DNA of 64,000 bases from positions 66,096,866 to 66,160,865 of the forward strand of contig OZ024871.1 in NCBI GenBank assembly GCA_964017185.1. The letters are read 5' to 3'. The notes under the pieces are model-generated. The model did no database searches and was not told where the DNA came from. It worked only from the letters and a program-made list of their open reading frames with translations. Origin of the DNA: Rugalucina vietnamica. Lineage: Eukaryota; Mollusca; Bivalvia; Lucinida; Lucinidae. Positions 33,158 to 44,400 of the stretch are shown here, piece after piece (the first letter of the stretch is position 1; every line of letters starts with the position of its first letter). Both the position numbers and the translations under genes were made by a program.

Positions 33158-33910
33158 AACAATCAGGTACTTATACCATGAAAACATTTCGTAAGCCGAA
33201 TGAGCAGCTATTTTCCCAATAGGTGGCCCCTCAGTTACCTTAACTTAACTAAAATATGAAAACATACATAAAAAGGTACAAGTAGGCAAAGATCAGGAAA
33301 AGGCGCAATCAGAGAAAGATTCCCACTCCAAAAACCGAGGTGGGAAAACACCAAACTAACAATCAGGTACTTATACCATAAAAACATTTCGTAAGCCGAA
33401 TGAGCAGCTATTTCCCAATAGGTGGCCACTCAAAAATAACTAACTAAAAATATGAAAACATACATAAGGCGCCAACAGCACAAAATATTTTAAACACCAA
33501 GACATGAAACAAAAAGAACCACCACAGAAGTATCGACTTGGAACGATCAGTAACACAAAGTTACTGGCGGGTTTAAATCGATTTTACATGGCCATAACCT
33601 CACCCTCAGCTTCTGCAGTGGCTCATAACATTTAGTTAGTTCTTCGGTCCTCGTGGTGAATCTCTAACTAGTCAATGAATCATCAAGAACAAAAAATAAA
33701 TCATGCTAAACATCCTGATGAATCAAATACCAGGACTCACAGATTCAGTAAGCTGCCCGACGATGGAGATCCCTGGGCGCCGAATAACTTACTAACTCCG
33801 GAGCAAAAGAAAAATATCAGTTGGACCCCGGTGGGCCAAGCAACAGACAAGAAGCTCCGGTCCCAACCAACTAAAATGAATAGCTTTAAGTCGGGGACAT
33901 CATAGAGTCT
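33068..33910 (-). repeat. Penelope-like tail, partially duplicated in tandem
   Basis: Relative to the minus-strand reverse transcriptase this is the downstream tail. It ends twice with the same terminus (GTACAAGTAGGCAAAGATCA at about 33067 and 33274), so a ~203-bp partial unit precedes a full one. Partial tandem tails are typical of Penelope-like insertions. Confidence 0.75.
33675..33905 (+). CDS. Conserved ORF antisense to the Penelope-like tail, 76 codons
   Basis: It reads MNHQEQKINHAKHPDESN, then SKLPDDGDPWAPNNLLTPEQ, then WTPVGQATDKKLRSQPTK, ending GTS and TAG at 33903-33905. The same frame is open for at least 35 and 68 codons in the tails at 27717 and 63159. Its stop overlaps the reverse-transcriptase stop by 20 bp on the opposite strand. 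CTAACTAG just upstream (about 33665-33672) could be a splice acceptor joining it to the gag-like region, whose end is followed by CAG and GTACTT. No known domain was recognised. Confidence 0.45.
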   Translation: MNHQEQKINHAKHPDESNTRTHRFSKLPDDGDPWAPNNLLTPEQKKNISWTPVGQATDKKLRSQPTKMNSFKSGTS

Positions 33911-35870
33911 GACGCCCGACCCACCGGCGTGCAATTAAAGAAAGCAGCATAGTTATCAACCGTGATTGGGTTAAAAACTAAGCATGCAGACTGTCGCATA
34001 ACATTCAAGTTATATCCTATACGTCTGTAACGTGTTATGATTTTTTCTAAACTGAAAAGAAAAACCATTACTTCTAATGAGTTTCTTAAATTTGTAAACC
34101 AAGTCACCATAAAATTCTGGTTCCTAAAGGCCCTCACTTAAAAGCGTCTTTAACCCAACATGATATTTGGAAATCAATTCATAGTGTCTACGATAAAATT
34201 TAGAAAAGGTTTTTCGAAGTTTATGATACCGATAGCTCTGTTGGAGAAGTTTGGGCGTTAAACATGTATCTCGAGCGCTGAAGTCTGTAACATGATTGCA
34301 GACTCTAGCAAACCTAATTAGTTGCGAAATGTATACACCATAAGAAGCACGACGAGGAACGTCACCATCCAAAAACGCAAAATTTACTATTTTCAAAATC
34401 AAAGTCATCGCGCTTATCATAAATTTTAGAGGAAACAAATTCATTTGCAACAGAAAGTTGTTGATCTAAAAAGGGGTCTTCGATATCCGAGATATTGGCT
34501 TTGTTCAACTGTAGTTCAAATGGATAAATTTGATTGGCCATACCTTCAAAATAAGGGTTGTCAATGTTCAAAAGGTCATCGAGGTATCTAGAAGTGGAAT
34601 TAAAAGCCTCCGTAACATCAGCTTGATTGGCCATACCTTCAAAATAAGGGTTGTCAATGTTCAAAAGGTCATCGAGGTATCTAGAAGTGGAATTAAAAGC
34701 CTCCATAACATCAGCTTGATTATCATGGTTAAGAGAATCCATGAACTCTCTTTCGTAGCAGTATAAAAATAAATCAGCTACGAGAGGTGCGCATTTGTAC
34801 CCATCGGAATTCCAACAATTTGTCTGTAGAACTTGGTCCCAAATATAATATAAATATTATCCAGGAGATAGGATAGGGCGTCGCACACATTCTGACATGA
34901 CCAAAGTGTATACCGACTTTGGTCAGAGGAAGTGAAAGAAGCCTTTCTGTCATTACATGCCAAATAAAGTGAACCATAGTTTTTAATGCCCTTTTGAAGG
35001 TCCACTCTATCAAATCCAGAGGTTTTTCTTTAATTAGATTATGTGGTAATGTTGTATACAGAGTAGAAAAATCATATGTGGACAAGCTCGTCGCACGGAA
35101 CCCTCTACACTTCAATTTATTGAGCACCTCACCAGAATTTTTTATTGACCAAAACAAATTTTTATTTGAAGTTTCATACACTGTCTCACAGTATCTTATA
35201 ACAGGAGATTTGATAGCAGTAAGACAGGAAGTTAATAATTTAGAAAGTTCAGTAGTAGTATAAGAGCTAGATGCAATAAATCTAGCTTTGTATGGTCTTT
35301 TGTGAAGCTTAGGTAACCAATACATAGTAGGAAGTTTGTCTTGGCCTTCATTGACACAAACAGAAAACTTAACAGGTAAATCGTTTAAGTGGGCATTAAC
35401 TACAGACATTTCATCAGTATCTGTCTCCAGATAAGCCCTGGTACCATCAAGCTCTTGTTTTAATGTGTTAACGTAGTGAAGTCTACAAACAACAACAACA
35501 TTGTTTGCGGCTTTGTCTGCCGGAACCAAGACATACTCTCTGTGAAATTCTTGGATAACCTGCTTCAAATGCCTAAATGACGATTTAGGTTTAGGAGGTA
35601 AAAGATTAGTATTTTGTGAATAAAACTTTATACGTTTATCCACGAAGATACTTCTTTTCCATTCATTAAGAGCATTATCCTCAACACCCTCTCGTTTTTC
35701 ACCATCGATTACCGAAATCATTCAATGCAGATGCAATCTCCTCTCAACATTTGTCGAAATTGATGTAGGAAGGGAATCTATATTTCGGACCCTTAGAAAC
35801 AATATTGCGAATTCTAGAATCCGAAAGTATTTTTAAATTTCCTGTAACTATATGTCCGGCTGGTTGATAA
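33886..35870 (-). pseudogene. Penelope-like reverse transcriptase, near full length but broken
   Basis: In order on the minus strand: GPKYRF near 35790; YSQNTNLLPPKPKSSFRH; REYVLVPADKAANNVVVVCR; LPTMYWLPKLHKRPYKARFI; LSTYDFSTLYTTLPHNLIKE; YLACNDRKASF; RQIVGIPMGTN near 34790; STSRYLDDLLNIDNPYFEGM (catalytic YLDD); FLDGDVPRRASYGVYISQLI; and CTPVGRASDSMMSPT to the stop at 33886. At least five frame changes and a stop near 35745 interrupt it. A 93-bp tandem duplication (34536-34628 and 34629-34721) doubles the YLDD segment. The LPKLHK, PMGTN and YLDD blocks fit Penelope-like RT. No GIY-YIG endonuclease was found. Confidence 0.8.
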
Positions 35871-35952
35871 ACCAATTATCAAAGCATAAACTACTCTGGC
35901 ACCAAAACGGCTAAATCCAAATAGGGTTTAAATATATTTTTCTCAATGTTAG

Positions 35953-36262
35953 ATGTCTAAGAGACCTATAAAAGAGAAGTGACTGTTTCTTTTGGCTTAA
36001 AGAAAAACATTTTGACATGCGTTTACTTCAAGAAACCTACTGGATACCTGATATTGAACCTAAAATACTGAGAGAATTGGGAAAACATCAGATTTTAAAC
36101 TTTGGAACATCTCATAGCAAAGGTACTGCTGTTCTTTTAAGTGAAAAGTTTGAAATAATAAATTATCATAAATCTGAAGAAAGTAGAATGATACTTATTA
36201 ATTTTAAAATCAAATCAATGACGACATTAGGACATTTATCAATATCAAATTCAATTATTTAA
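35953..36262 (+). pseudogene. LINE endonuclease fragment
   Basis: The plus-strand translation reads KRSDCFFWLKEKHFDMRLLQ, then ETYWIPDIEPKILRELGKHQ, then FGTSHSKGTAVLLSEKFEI. This resembles the N-terminal part of the apurinic-like (EEP) endonuclease of LINE ORF2, with the LLQET motif that holds the metal-binding Glu. An in-frame stop precedes it and it ends at 36262. Confidence 0.65.
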
Positions 36263-37625
36263 ATACGTATGAAGGTTAAATTGCTATGTCAATGCAATAC
36301 TATCAGACCAATTATAGTTTTCTAAAGTATGCTTTCTAATTTCTGAGAAATTAGAAATTCATTATCAGTTAAGATTCTTTTTCTAACCGACGTTTTATAT
36401 ATTTGGCTCTGTTTCGATACTGCTAGTCCTTGTATCGACTTTCCTGTTGAAAGTTGCACAATTACAGTATTTCCCTTTGGCCCCATTTCGCCAAATCTAA
36501 AGGGTCACTGAAGAGGCTTAAGTAGCCAAACCATGGAATGACCCATCCCTTCTCTCATTAATAAGCTCACTGCTGTTAAAGGATATCAGTTTTTTTTTTT
36601 TTTTTTTTTTTGTTTTGTTTTTTTTTTTACATGAGTATTTTTATAAGTTCATCCCATTCTATAGAATCACACTAAAGGTCGTGGAAACAATGTGATGTTT
36701 ACATCATGCGAATGTGTTCACTGTTGAAGACAACTTTTTATGGCATTTAATTGGCCCATATGACCAAACTGGCAGCCATGAAAATTTGTCCTAAAATAAC
36801 GATCATATAACGCACCAAAAACCTTTTAATGATAATAGCTTTCGCCCCTATTTTTGACATTTCAATTAATATTCATGAATATGCTAATGGGATGATGTTC
36901 ATATTGACCCATGACATCAATATATTTGTCATATATAGTATTACTGGTGCAATAACAAGTTGCCATAATGATAGCTTTGGCCTGAATTTTGTTTATTTGT
37001 GGATTTTAAAACCATTTTAGCCATTTTGAATGTTTTCATTAAAATTCATGAATATGCAAATTCGATAATATACATTACTTACCAAAGGATCAAAAGGGCA
37101 TATCTATGCTTTACAGTGAGACCAGTGAGGTGCAGTGGTCTAGGACTTGTAACAGTGGAAATATGATCACCTTTTTAGGTACAAGTAGAAAAGCCCACAC
37201 CACTGCACCCTCCGCACCCCACCTAAGCCCTTTAACTTTTGAGATTTATTTTGTAGCAGTTTGGAATCCTAAATATATACCAATTTGCAGCAACTGATTC
37301 AGCATACCCGAATACCCCTAAAATGATATCAAATCCTTTTCCTCACAAAATGCATGTACCTTCATAACGAAGCGTCTTTTCTCATTTTCTGTCTTAACTA
37401 TAGCGGCTTATTTATCGCACCATGCAGAGATGAGATGATCACCTCATTATGACAGTCATTTACTTTCTTGATCATATTGTACAGCAGGGTACATATAGCG
37501 AATAAACAGTTGGATCACTTTACGGCTTCTTTAGAAGTACAGCTGTGACTTCCTTTAAATCCGAAGTGTATTAAAAGCACCACCAGGGAGAGTAGATTCT
37601 GTACTTTTGTAATAAATTATTATTT

Positions 37626-37657
<32 letters not shown>

Positions 37658-38496
37658 TCTCATCCAATATTTAATTGAAATGATTAATATTGTTTTATCT
37701 TTAATTGTTCTACTTATACTTCATTGTCTTAGGTATTTTGATAAAAAACATGGTGAACAGTAACCTCTTACAGGTGCAATTGCATGCTAGTTGTTGTAAG
37801 CCCTCGAGATCATTCCCACGAAAGCTAACGACTAATCTCCACCGGTCAAAATGGTCATTGTCTCCTGGTTGCGATAGTGTCAGTCTGGCGTAAACAAGTC
37901 TCATTTTGGTTGATAATATCTCTTATCATATGCATGTTCGTTATCTGAGTGCCAAATCATGCCAAACTGCGAAACTTTTTATTAAGAAGAGGAAACACAC
38001 TGCAGGAGATACGATCTATGCTTGCGTAAATATTAGAAAACAAAGCAACAGTTGCATTACAGCTTATTTTGTTCATCTTGGAATGAAATCAAAGGTAGGA
38101 CTTTGAGACTAAAATGACACACAAAATGATGATTTCAGTGACGATTAATGAACAATGATATCTTTTTTTACGTTAACTTATTTTGCCGACTGTGCACCGA
38201 TGTAAGACAAAATTACGTAATCAGCATAGGGCAGCGGATCATTTCAAAACTAAATACAGCAAAGTCGAGTCACAGTAAAGAAATTATGTTTTTCATGTGC
38301 ATACACAATGGACGTAGGTAATCTCCGTTGTCATCGCGTACAGCTACGCAGTGTCCGTGGTTTCATTAAGTAGTTAGTACTACCTCCCTTTTTCTGTATC
38401 CAAACTTTCAGATTCCACCATATTAGGCACAACCTCATGTGTTGATGTGCCTGCTCGAAAACCACAAATACGAATCTTATCGAGACGCTGCGTAGC
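36263..38496. other. No gene recognised; repeat debris
   Basis: It includes a segment at about 36440-36590 that is the inverse of sequence near 50160-50310 (TAAAGGGTCACTGA, CTCATTAATAAGCTCACTGC) and ends in poly(T) near 36591-36628. An (ATT)n tract lies at about 37628-37658. Short frames show no known domain. Confidence 0.5.
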
Positions 38497-38775
38497 CATT
38501 ACGAAAACTTGCCCATGCAATAAACAGAAAATTTTCGAGCTTTAAAATTTGAAAATTTTCAGGTGAAAAAGTTTGATATTTTTCTTATTTTAGCTCAAAA
38601 CATAGATTGTGGGTACTCGTTAGAACCGCATCGCCGAGGCGGTTCTAACGAGTACCCACAATCTATGTTTTCGAGCAAAAATATGAAAAATAGGTATACC
38701 CCTGCATACCCCAGTTTTGCTATATAAAAATGGGGTTCAAGGGGGTATACATTACACGGACATGTTTCCGTGATG
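38497..38775. mobile_element. MITE B3
   Basis: A full B-family copy with CATTACGAAAACTTGCCCAT at the left end and ACATGTTTCCGTGATG at the right. The central palindrome has arms of about 35 bp (ACATAGATTGTGGGTACTCG...) around GCATCGCCGAGGC. Confidence 0.85.
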
Positions 38776-39017
38776 ACTATGATAGACTCATATCTGCACT
38801 TTGACTGATGGTTACCTGTATAGAACGCAAATTGCACATTAATTAGTATGTTTGTCCTAGGTATCCAGAGCATGTCTTGAAGACGGGTCGCCTAATTATA
38901 TCTAGACAGCATGCAGCACAAAACATCAAAGGGCTGCGATGAAAATATATACATGTAGGTGTTATTGATCAGCAGAAAAATCGGAGACCACCGACTGCAT
39001 AAAGAACATGGCGATAT

Positions 39018-39480
39018 TAACTAAGTAACCATTAAAGCAGCCTACAGCAGTATTTAGAAGACAGTCCAGACAATGCTTAGAAACATCCAAGTCACCTGGC
39101 TGAGAAAGAAAAAGTTTAGTCGTTACCGACATAAAGACCATGCGCGGATCCAGAAAATTTTCTCAGGGGGTCAAACTCCCAGAAGGGGTCTGACGGAAAA
39201 TTTCAACATGGCAAAAACTAATAATCTGGCAATTCCGGACCCCCTGTCCCCCCCCCTCTGGATCCGCCCATGAAGAAATTTCATGATGCACTGAAACCCA
39301 TTTATTTTCCTAATGATCATGGAGTCACTACATATCTTAATGCAGATGGAATCTCTTTAATCTCAGACAAAGATGCTATGTTGGAAGGACACTTCTGTAG
39401 TGTACTATGTCGCCAAATGTCAATGACGATGTTATTGACTGCCATAGATATAACCCAATGCTCTGTTTGATAATAATTAT
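39018..39480 (+). pseudogene. LINE ORF2 fragment (pre-RT region), split by a MITE
   Basis: It reads TVQTMLRNIQVTWLRKKKF, then after the nested MITE H2 MKKFHDALKPIYFPNDHG, then LNADGISLISDKDAMLEGHF. This recalls the segment upstream of the RT domain in LINE ORF2 proteins (FYDALK..YGP, then LLSADG..LL.DK..IL). Only a fragment remains. Confidence 0.6.
39143..39268. mobile_element. MITE H2 nested in LINE fragment
   Basis: It has inverted ends CGCGGATCCAG and CTGGATCCGCC, flanked by CATG at 39139-39142 and 39269-39272. It is related to MITE H1 at 32602. Confidence 0.7.
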
Positions 39481-39521
39481 TATCCAACCGGTAAAGAAGC
39501 AAGAATAACTGTTGAACATCT

Positions 39522-39801
39522 CATTACGAAAACTTGCCCATGCAATATATAGAGAATTTTTTTCAGTACCAAAAATTGAAAATTTCACCAGAAAAATGTT
39601 GATACTTTTCTTATTTTTGCTCAAAACATAGATTGTGGGTACACATTAGAACCGCCTCGATGAGGCAGTTCTAACGAGTACCCACAATCTATGTTTTGGA
39701 GCAAAAATAAGAAAAATAGGTATTCCCTTGCATACCCCAGTTTTGCTATATAAAAGTGGGGTTTGAGGGGGTACACATTTCACGGTCATGTTTTCCTGAT
39801 G
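39522..39801. mobile_element. MITE B4
   Basis: A full-length B-family copy with the central palindrome intact, around GCCTCGATGAGGC. The ends are CATTACGAAAACTTG and CATGTTTTCCTGATG. Confidence 0.85.
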
Positions 39802-40062
39802 AAGTGCAATTCTTGCTGAGACGTTAAAAGGCTAGATTGCTACCAATGGCAGAAACACTGACCAAATAGTTTTAATTTATGTGGGTGAGGAAGGTTATCA
39901 AATCAATATGAAGCACCCATAATCCACTTATATTTCACAAAAACTTTCATCACAGTCAGTCTTGATGAACTATGGAAACGTATGACCAAGTTGAGATGGT
40001 GACAATACATAAATGGGTCACAGCGTGAGAAAATGTACCTTCGGACACTTATTTACTACAGA

Positions 40063-40410
40063 AGCTGAGGGTGAGGTTAGGCGCCTGTACATTTAAAACT
40101 GGTTTAAGCCCGCCAGTAACTTTGTGTTACTGATCGTTCCAAGGCGATACCTCTGTGGTGGTTCTTTCTGTTTTATGTCTTGGTGTTTAAAAACAAATTT
40201 TGTGCTGTTGGCGCCTTATGTGTGTTTTCATAGTTTTAGTTAAGTTAAGGTAACTGAGTGGCCATCTATTGGGAAAATAGCTGCTCATTCGGCTTACGAT
40301 ATGTTTCATGGTATAAGTAACTGATTGTTAGTTTGGTTTTTTCCCACCTCGGTTTTTGGAGTGGGAACCTTTTTCTGATTGCGCCTTTTCCTGATCTTTG
40401 CCTACTTATG
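40063..40410 (+). mobile_element. Solitary Penelope-like tail
   Basis: It runs from AGAAGCTGAGGGTGAGGTTA through GCCCGCCAGTAACTTTG to CTGATCTTTGCCTACTT. This matches the distal part of the tail at 63440-63796. Confidence 0.8.
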
Positions 40411-41203
40411 TTTTTTTAGAAAACAAAGTTATGCTGAATGTATGACGTTTCTAGAGTCTGTCACTCTTTATTTGACAAGATTATTTCATTTATGAACCCA
40501 ACGGACGTCATTGTCGTGAAGAATGATGTCAAAGTTGCGTAATGCATTTCTGCATGTTTGTAGAGCCTACAAAAATCGATGTATTTGCTTAAAACTGTTC
40601 AAGCGCTGGTCAGAACCAATTGCTAAGATAGAAGCATACCATCTTTACAGGCAATCTGTCGTAATTATTTTGTGTATTTTTATGGTGATGCGGTTGCTAT
40701 GGTTACCGTTTAACGGCACATATAGGTATATTATGTGTATTATAGGCTAAAACAAGGGCAGTTAACTTAGAGTATTGACAATAAATATATTTTAAAACTG
40801 ATTCATTTGGTACCCCAGTGTTCAAAGATTACAAATACAGTGTTATTTCTATAACGCGCGTTACATCATTTTTTCCGCTTTTTGCTGCTTTCAACTAGTA
40901 ATGCCAGAATGTCCGAAGGTACATTTTGTCGCGTTGAGGTTCAAATGATCATTGATCAAGATTGCCGAAATATCAATATATGATGTATATACAAGTTCTC
41001 AGCTGAGCGATTACTGGCTCTTAGGTCCTCTATTTTGTTTTTCATGATTGTTTTTAAATTCAAGCATATCATCGTCTTTGTGTTCTCATCTGCGAATGCA
41101 GGTTTTCGAATGAAAAGGCTTGTGTATTGATGTACTATAGTGGGTATAATACCGTGGTGGAGCCCAATTTGGATTTTATTACGCAGTTTAACGGTGCGGC
41201 AAC

Positions 41204-41270
41204 ATGACGAAGAAAACAGAATTGTGGCGTTATCTTTTTGTTCTCGGACTTTTTCCATATGTAACCGCAG
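41204..41270 (+). CDS. EGF gene exon 1: signal peptide
   Basis: ATG at 41204 starts MTKKTELWRYLFVLGLFPYV followed by TA, a good signal peptide. The exon ends CCGCAG with a GTCAGT donor, leaving phase 1, which fits the next EGF exon. The start was chosen because no upstream in-frame ATG extends a better leader. Confidence 0.7.
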
Positions 41271-41320
41271 GTCAGTATACAGGGTGGTCAATCATATAAT
41301 GCACATGTGGCCCAGTATTA

Positions 41321-41409
<89 letters not shown>

Positions 41410-44400
41410 GATTATGTTGTTTCATGTATCACTATTTTTACGTTAAGATGAGATAAGATACAAGCAAAGAAATGTTTAATCGAATGCCTCATTACGAACA
41501 AAATAGCTATCAAAAGCTAGCACTTCTTTCATTACGAAAACTTGCTCATGCAATATACAGAGATTTTTTTTTATCTTTAAAAATTGAAAATTTTCAGCTA
41601 AAAATTTTGATGTTTTTCTTATTTTTGCTCAAAACATAGATTGTGGGTACCCCAGTTTTGCTATATAAAAGTGGGGTTTAAGGGGGTATACACTGCACGG
41701 ACATGTTTTCATGATGTACTTTCCGAATATAATGAGTTATTTCAGACGTTTAAAAATACTGTATCTAAAGAAAATATTACAATTTGAAGCAACTCGAAGT
41801 AAGACAATAAAACACAGAAATCAATAAATTCATTTTTTTTCCTTTTTGCCATTTGAATGTTTTCAAAGGTTTTCGGAAGATTTTTTGTGAGATGCCCAAG
41901 GCTTTTTCAAAATCTCAAGTTCCATGCACTGAAATGAAGTTTATTGCAGTTCAAAAATAAATTTCTATTGTATTTAGATATACAATGTGTTGTGTAACTG
42001 AATCTACAGTGAATTCTTTAAAATTGGACAAAATGTTTGATTTTTTTATAGGATCGTATAGGAAAAAATTATAATTACATGTCCCCCTCCCCCTTGCCCA
42101 ACAGAATATTTTGAACACAGCTGTATTTTTGTAAATGCCATATGAGCCACTGCATTAGAAAACCAGCAATTTGCATAGGCGAAAACAAAGCCGCAGATCA
42201 TCTGTGTAAAAACTGCACAGCTGATCAGCGCCTTTGTTTTCGCTACACGGATAGTACAAGCTTCTAGCCTGATTCTGTGGCTGTACAGACTGGTGTTGGT
42301 CGGACCTGGTCGGGAACCCAAATTGTTGGTTTTCTCATGCACAGGCTCATATTATATCAAAATGCCATATTTGGGAAATCGAGGAAGGCTGTCAAACAGA
42401 CCCAAAACCGATGAATGGGATCAGTTCTATTATTTGTAATGTACCAAGGCTATGGAAATATACTGTTTATGTACGTTCAACCCGAATGAACAAACTATAC
42501 TTAAGGAATAAAGAAACGCAACAAACACTTTCGGTCACTGTTTGCATGTCATGTTATGCAAGTGTGTGGTGAAACTGATCTTACTACATGAAAACAGCCT
42601 CTGAACGTCAAATTTCAGCAGTAACGGCCACTATGTCGGTTACGTATGCTTGATGGCGTGCGCATAACCTCACTGGCTCACAGTAAAACGCAATGGAAAC
42701 ATGATCCATTAAAGTCAAATTTGAACCAAAACCAATTTTTATTGTTTCCAAAGCTGATAAAAGTGATTGCAGAGGTAACCATTGACCCGTTGGTAGCATT
42801 AGGTCACCTACGTCAATACCAAAACAATCGCTATGTGCCCCATTTCTACGGTAATTGTGGCGTCATTGTCGCGTGAAAAACATGTAGTGTCGTCTTGTGG
42901 TTCGATGAATACCGTATAAACACAAAAGGTCCACATCAAAAATTTTTAATGACGTTAATTGCTTGTTTTTCATTATTGTGCACGTTTGCATTCCGTTAAC
43001 CAGTTTTAACGCAACATGGCATGACACCCAAGTATGCAATGACGCCAATCTTTATTGCACATTTTCAAGTCGACGTCAGATTACCAAGCATGCACAGTAT
43101 TTGGAATCTTCACCTTCACCCCAACGTTTACGTCACGATTTGCTTTTTTCATGATTTGTGGCGTTTTGACGTTACTTTTATCCACAAAATGACGTTTTCT
43201 CACTTCACCACATGCCACAAGCAGTCTGAAAGACATTTCTAAAAGAGATTTTATCAAAATATCAAATACATACGTTACAGTTGAACTTTTATGTGTTGCG
43301 TATTTTAATTCCTTAAGTATATGTACACACATACACTAGAAAGTATACGAGTATACTTATGGCGAGGCGGTTCTAATATGATCCCACAATCTATGTTTAC
43401 AGCAAAAATCAGAAACATATCAAAAATTTTCAGCTGAAAATGCTCAAAAAATCTCTGTTTAATGCATGGACAAGTTTTCTTAATGAACTTGATTTCATAT
43501 AAGTTAGTATTTTATATGCTGAAAATCTTAATCTAAGATTGTATTTCTAGTTTTTGTATTGAAGCTCACGTATTTTGTGTTTTTGATCTTTCAAATGTGA
43601 TTCATGGGTGATCCTACAAAAATTGGTTTAGTACATTATCAATGTTTTACAGACGCATGTTCATTGAATCTTTGCGGTTCAGGGGAATGTTTGCTCGATT
43701 CATCATCTGATCTGGGTTACCTATGTAAATGCCCTGATGGGACAATAGACCAAGATTGTGGTGGTAACTGTTACATTTTAGCCGCCTCGTGGGAAAACCA
43801 ACAATCTGCATATGCGAAAACAAAGGCGCAGATCAGCTTCGCGGTAACCGCGACGCTGATCTGCGCCTTTGTTTTCGCTACTCGGATAGGACAATTCCTC
43901 CTCTACTTAACTACAAAATTTCAAGCTTCTAGCTCTTTTCTGTGCTTGTACAGGCCGGTTTGTGTCGGACCTGTTCGGAAACCACCTTGTTGGTTTTCCC
44001 ACGAGGTGGCTCATTTTATTATATACCTTCCAAAATAGTCATTTATACTACCCAATTTTCGACACGAAAATGATTTTTTCACACACGACCACCACCCTAT
44101 ACATGTAGATTCACTGTACACCATATAATCAGTGATAGAAACAGTACCAGTTATTGAATGCGTTTTGGGGCCAAAGTTGCGAGATAGTGGTCACCATTTC
44201 TCATGTTTTCTTGTTTTTCAGATTTCCTAGTGCCATATTTTTCAGTTGATTGCCTTGGCACATGTTCATGCGTCATATTTTAGTTGACAAACCGCAAAAG
44301 CTGTTCGTGGGAGCATTTGGAATGCATTCATTTTAATGACAGTTGTAAAATAAGTTTAAAGTCGCTGCATTTTGTCTTCTAGTTTTAGTATCATACAATT

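Noticed and set aside
33675-33790. CTGATGA word in the Penelope-like tail as a possible hammerhead ribozyme core
   Set aside because: Penelope-like elements can carry hammerheads, but no GAAA strand and no stems II and III of the right layout follow the CTGATGA, so the fold is not supported.
41140-41451. 103-codon frame ending in poly-Leu/Ile
   Set aside because: Its second half is the (ATT)n microsatellite. The real signal-peptide exon is in another frame at 41204.
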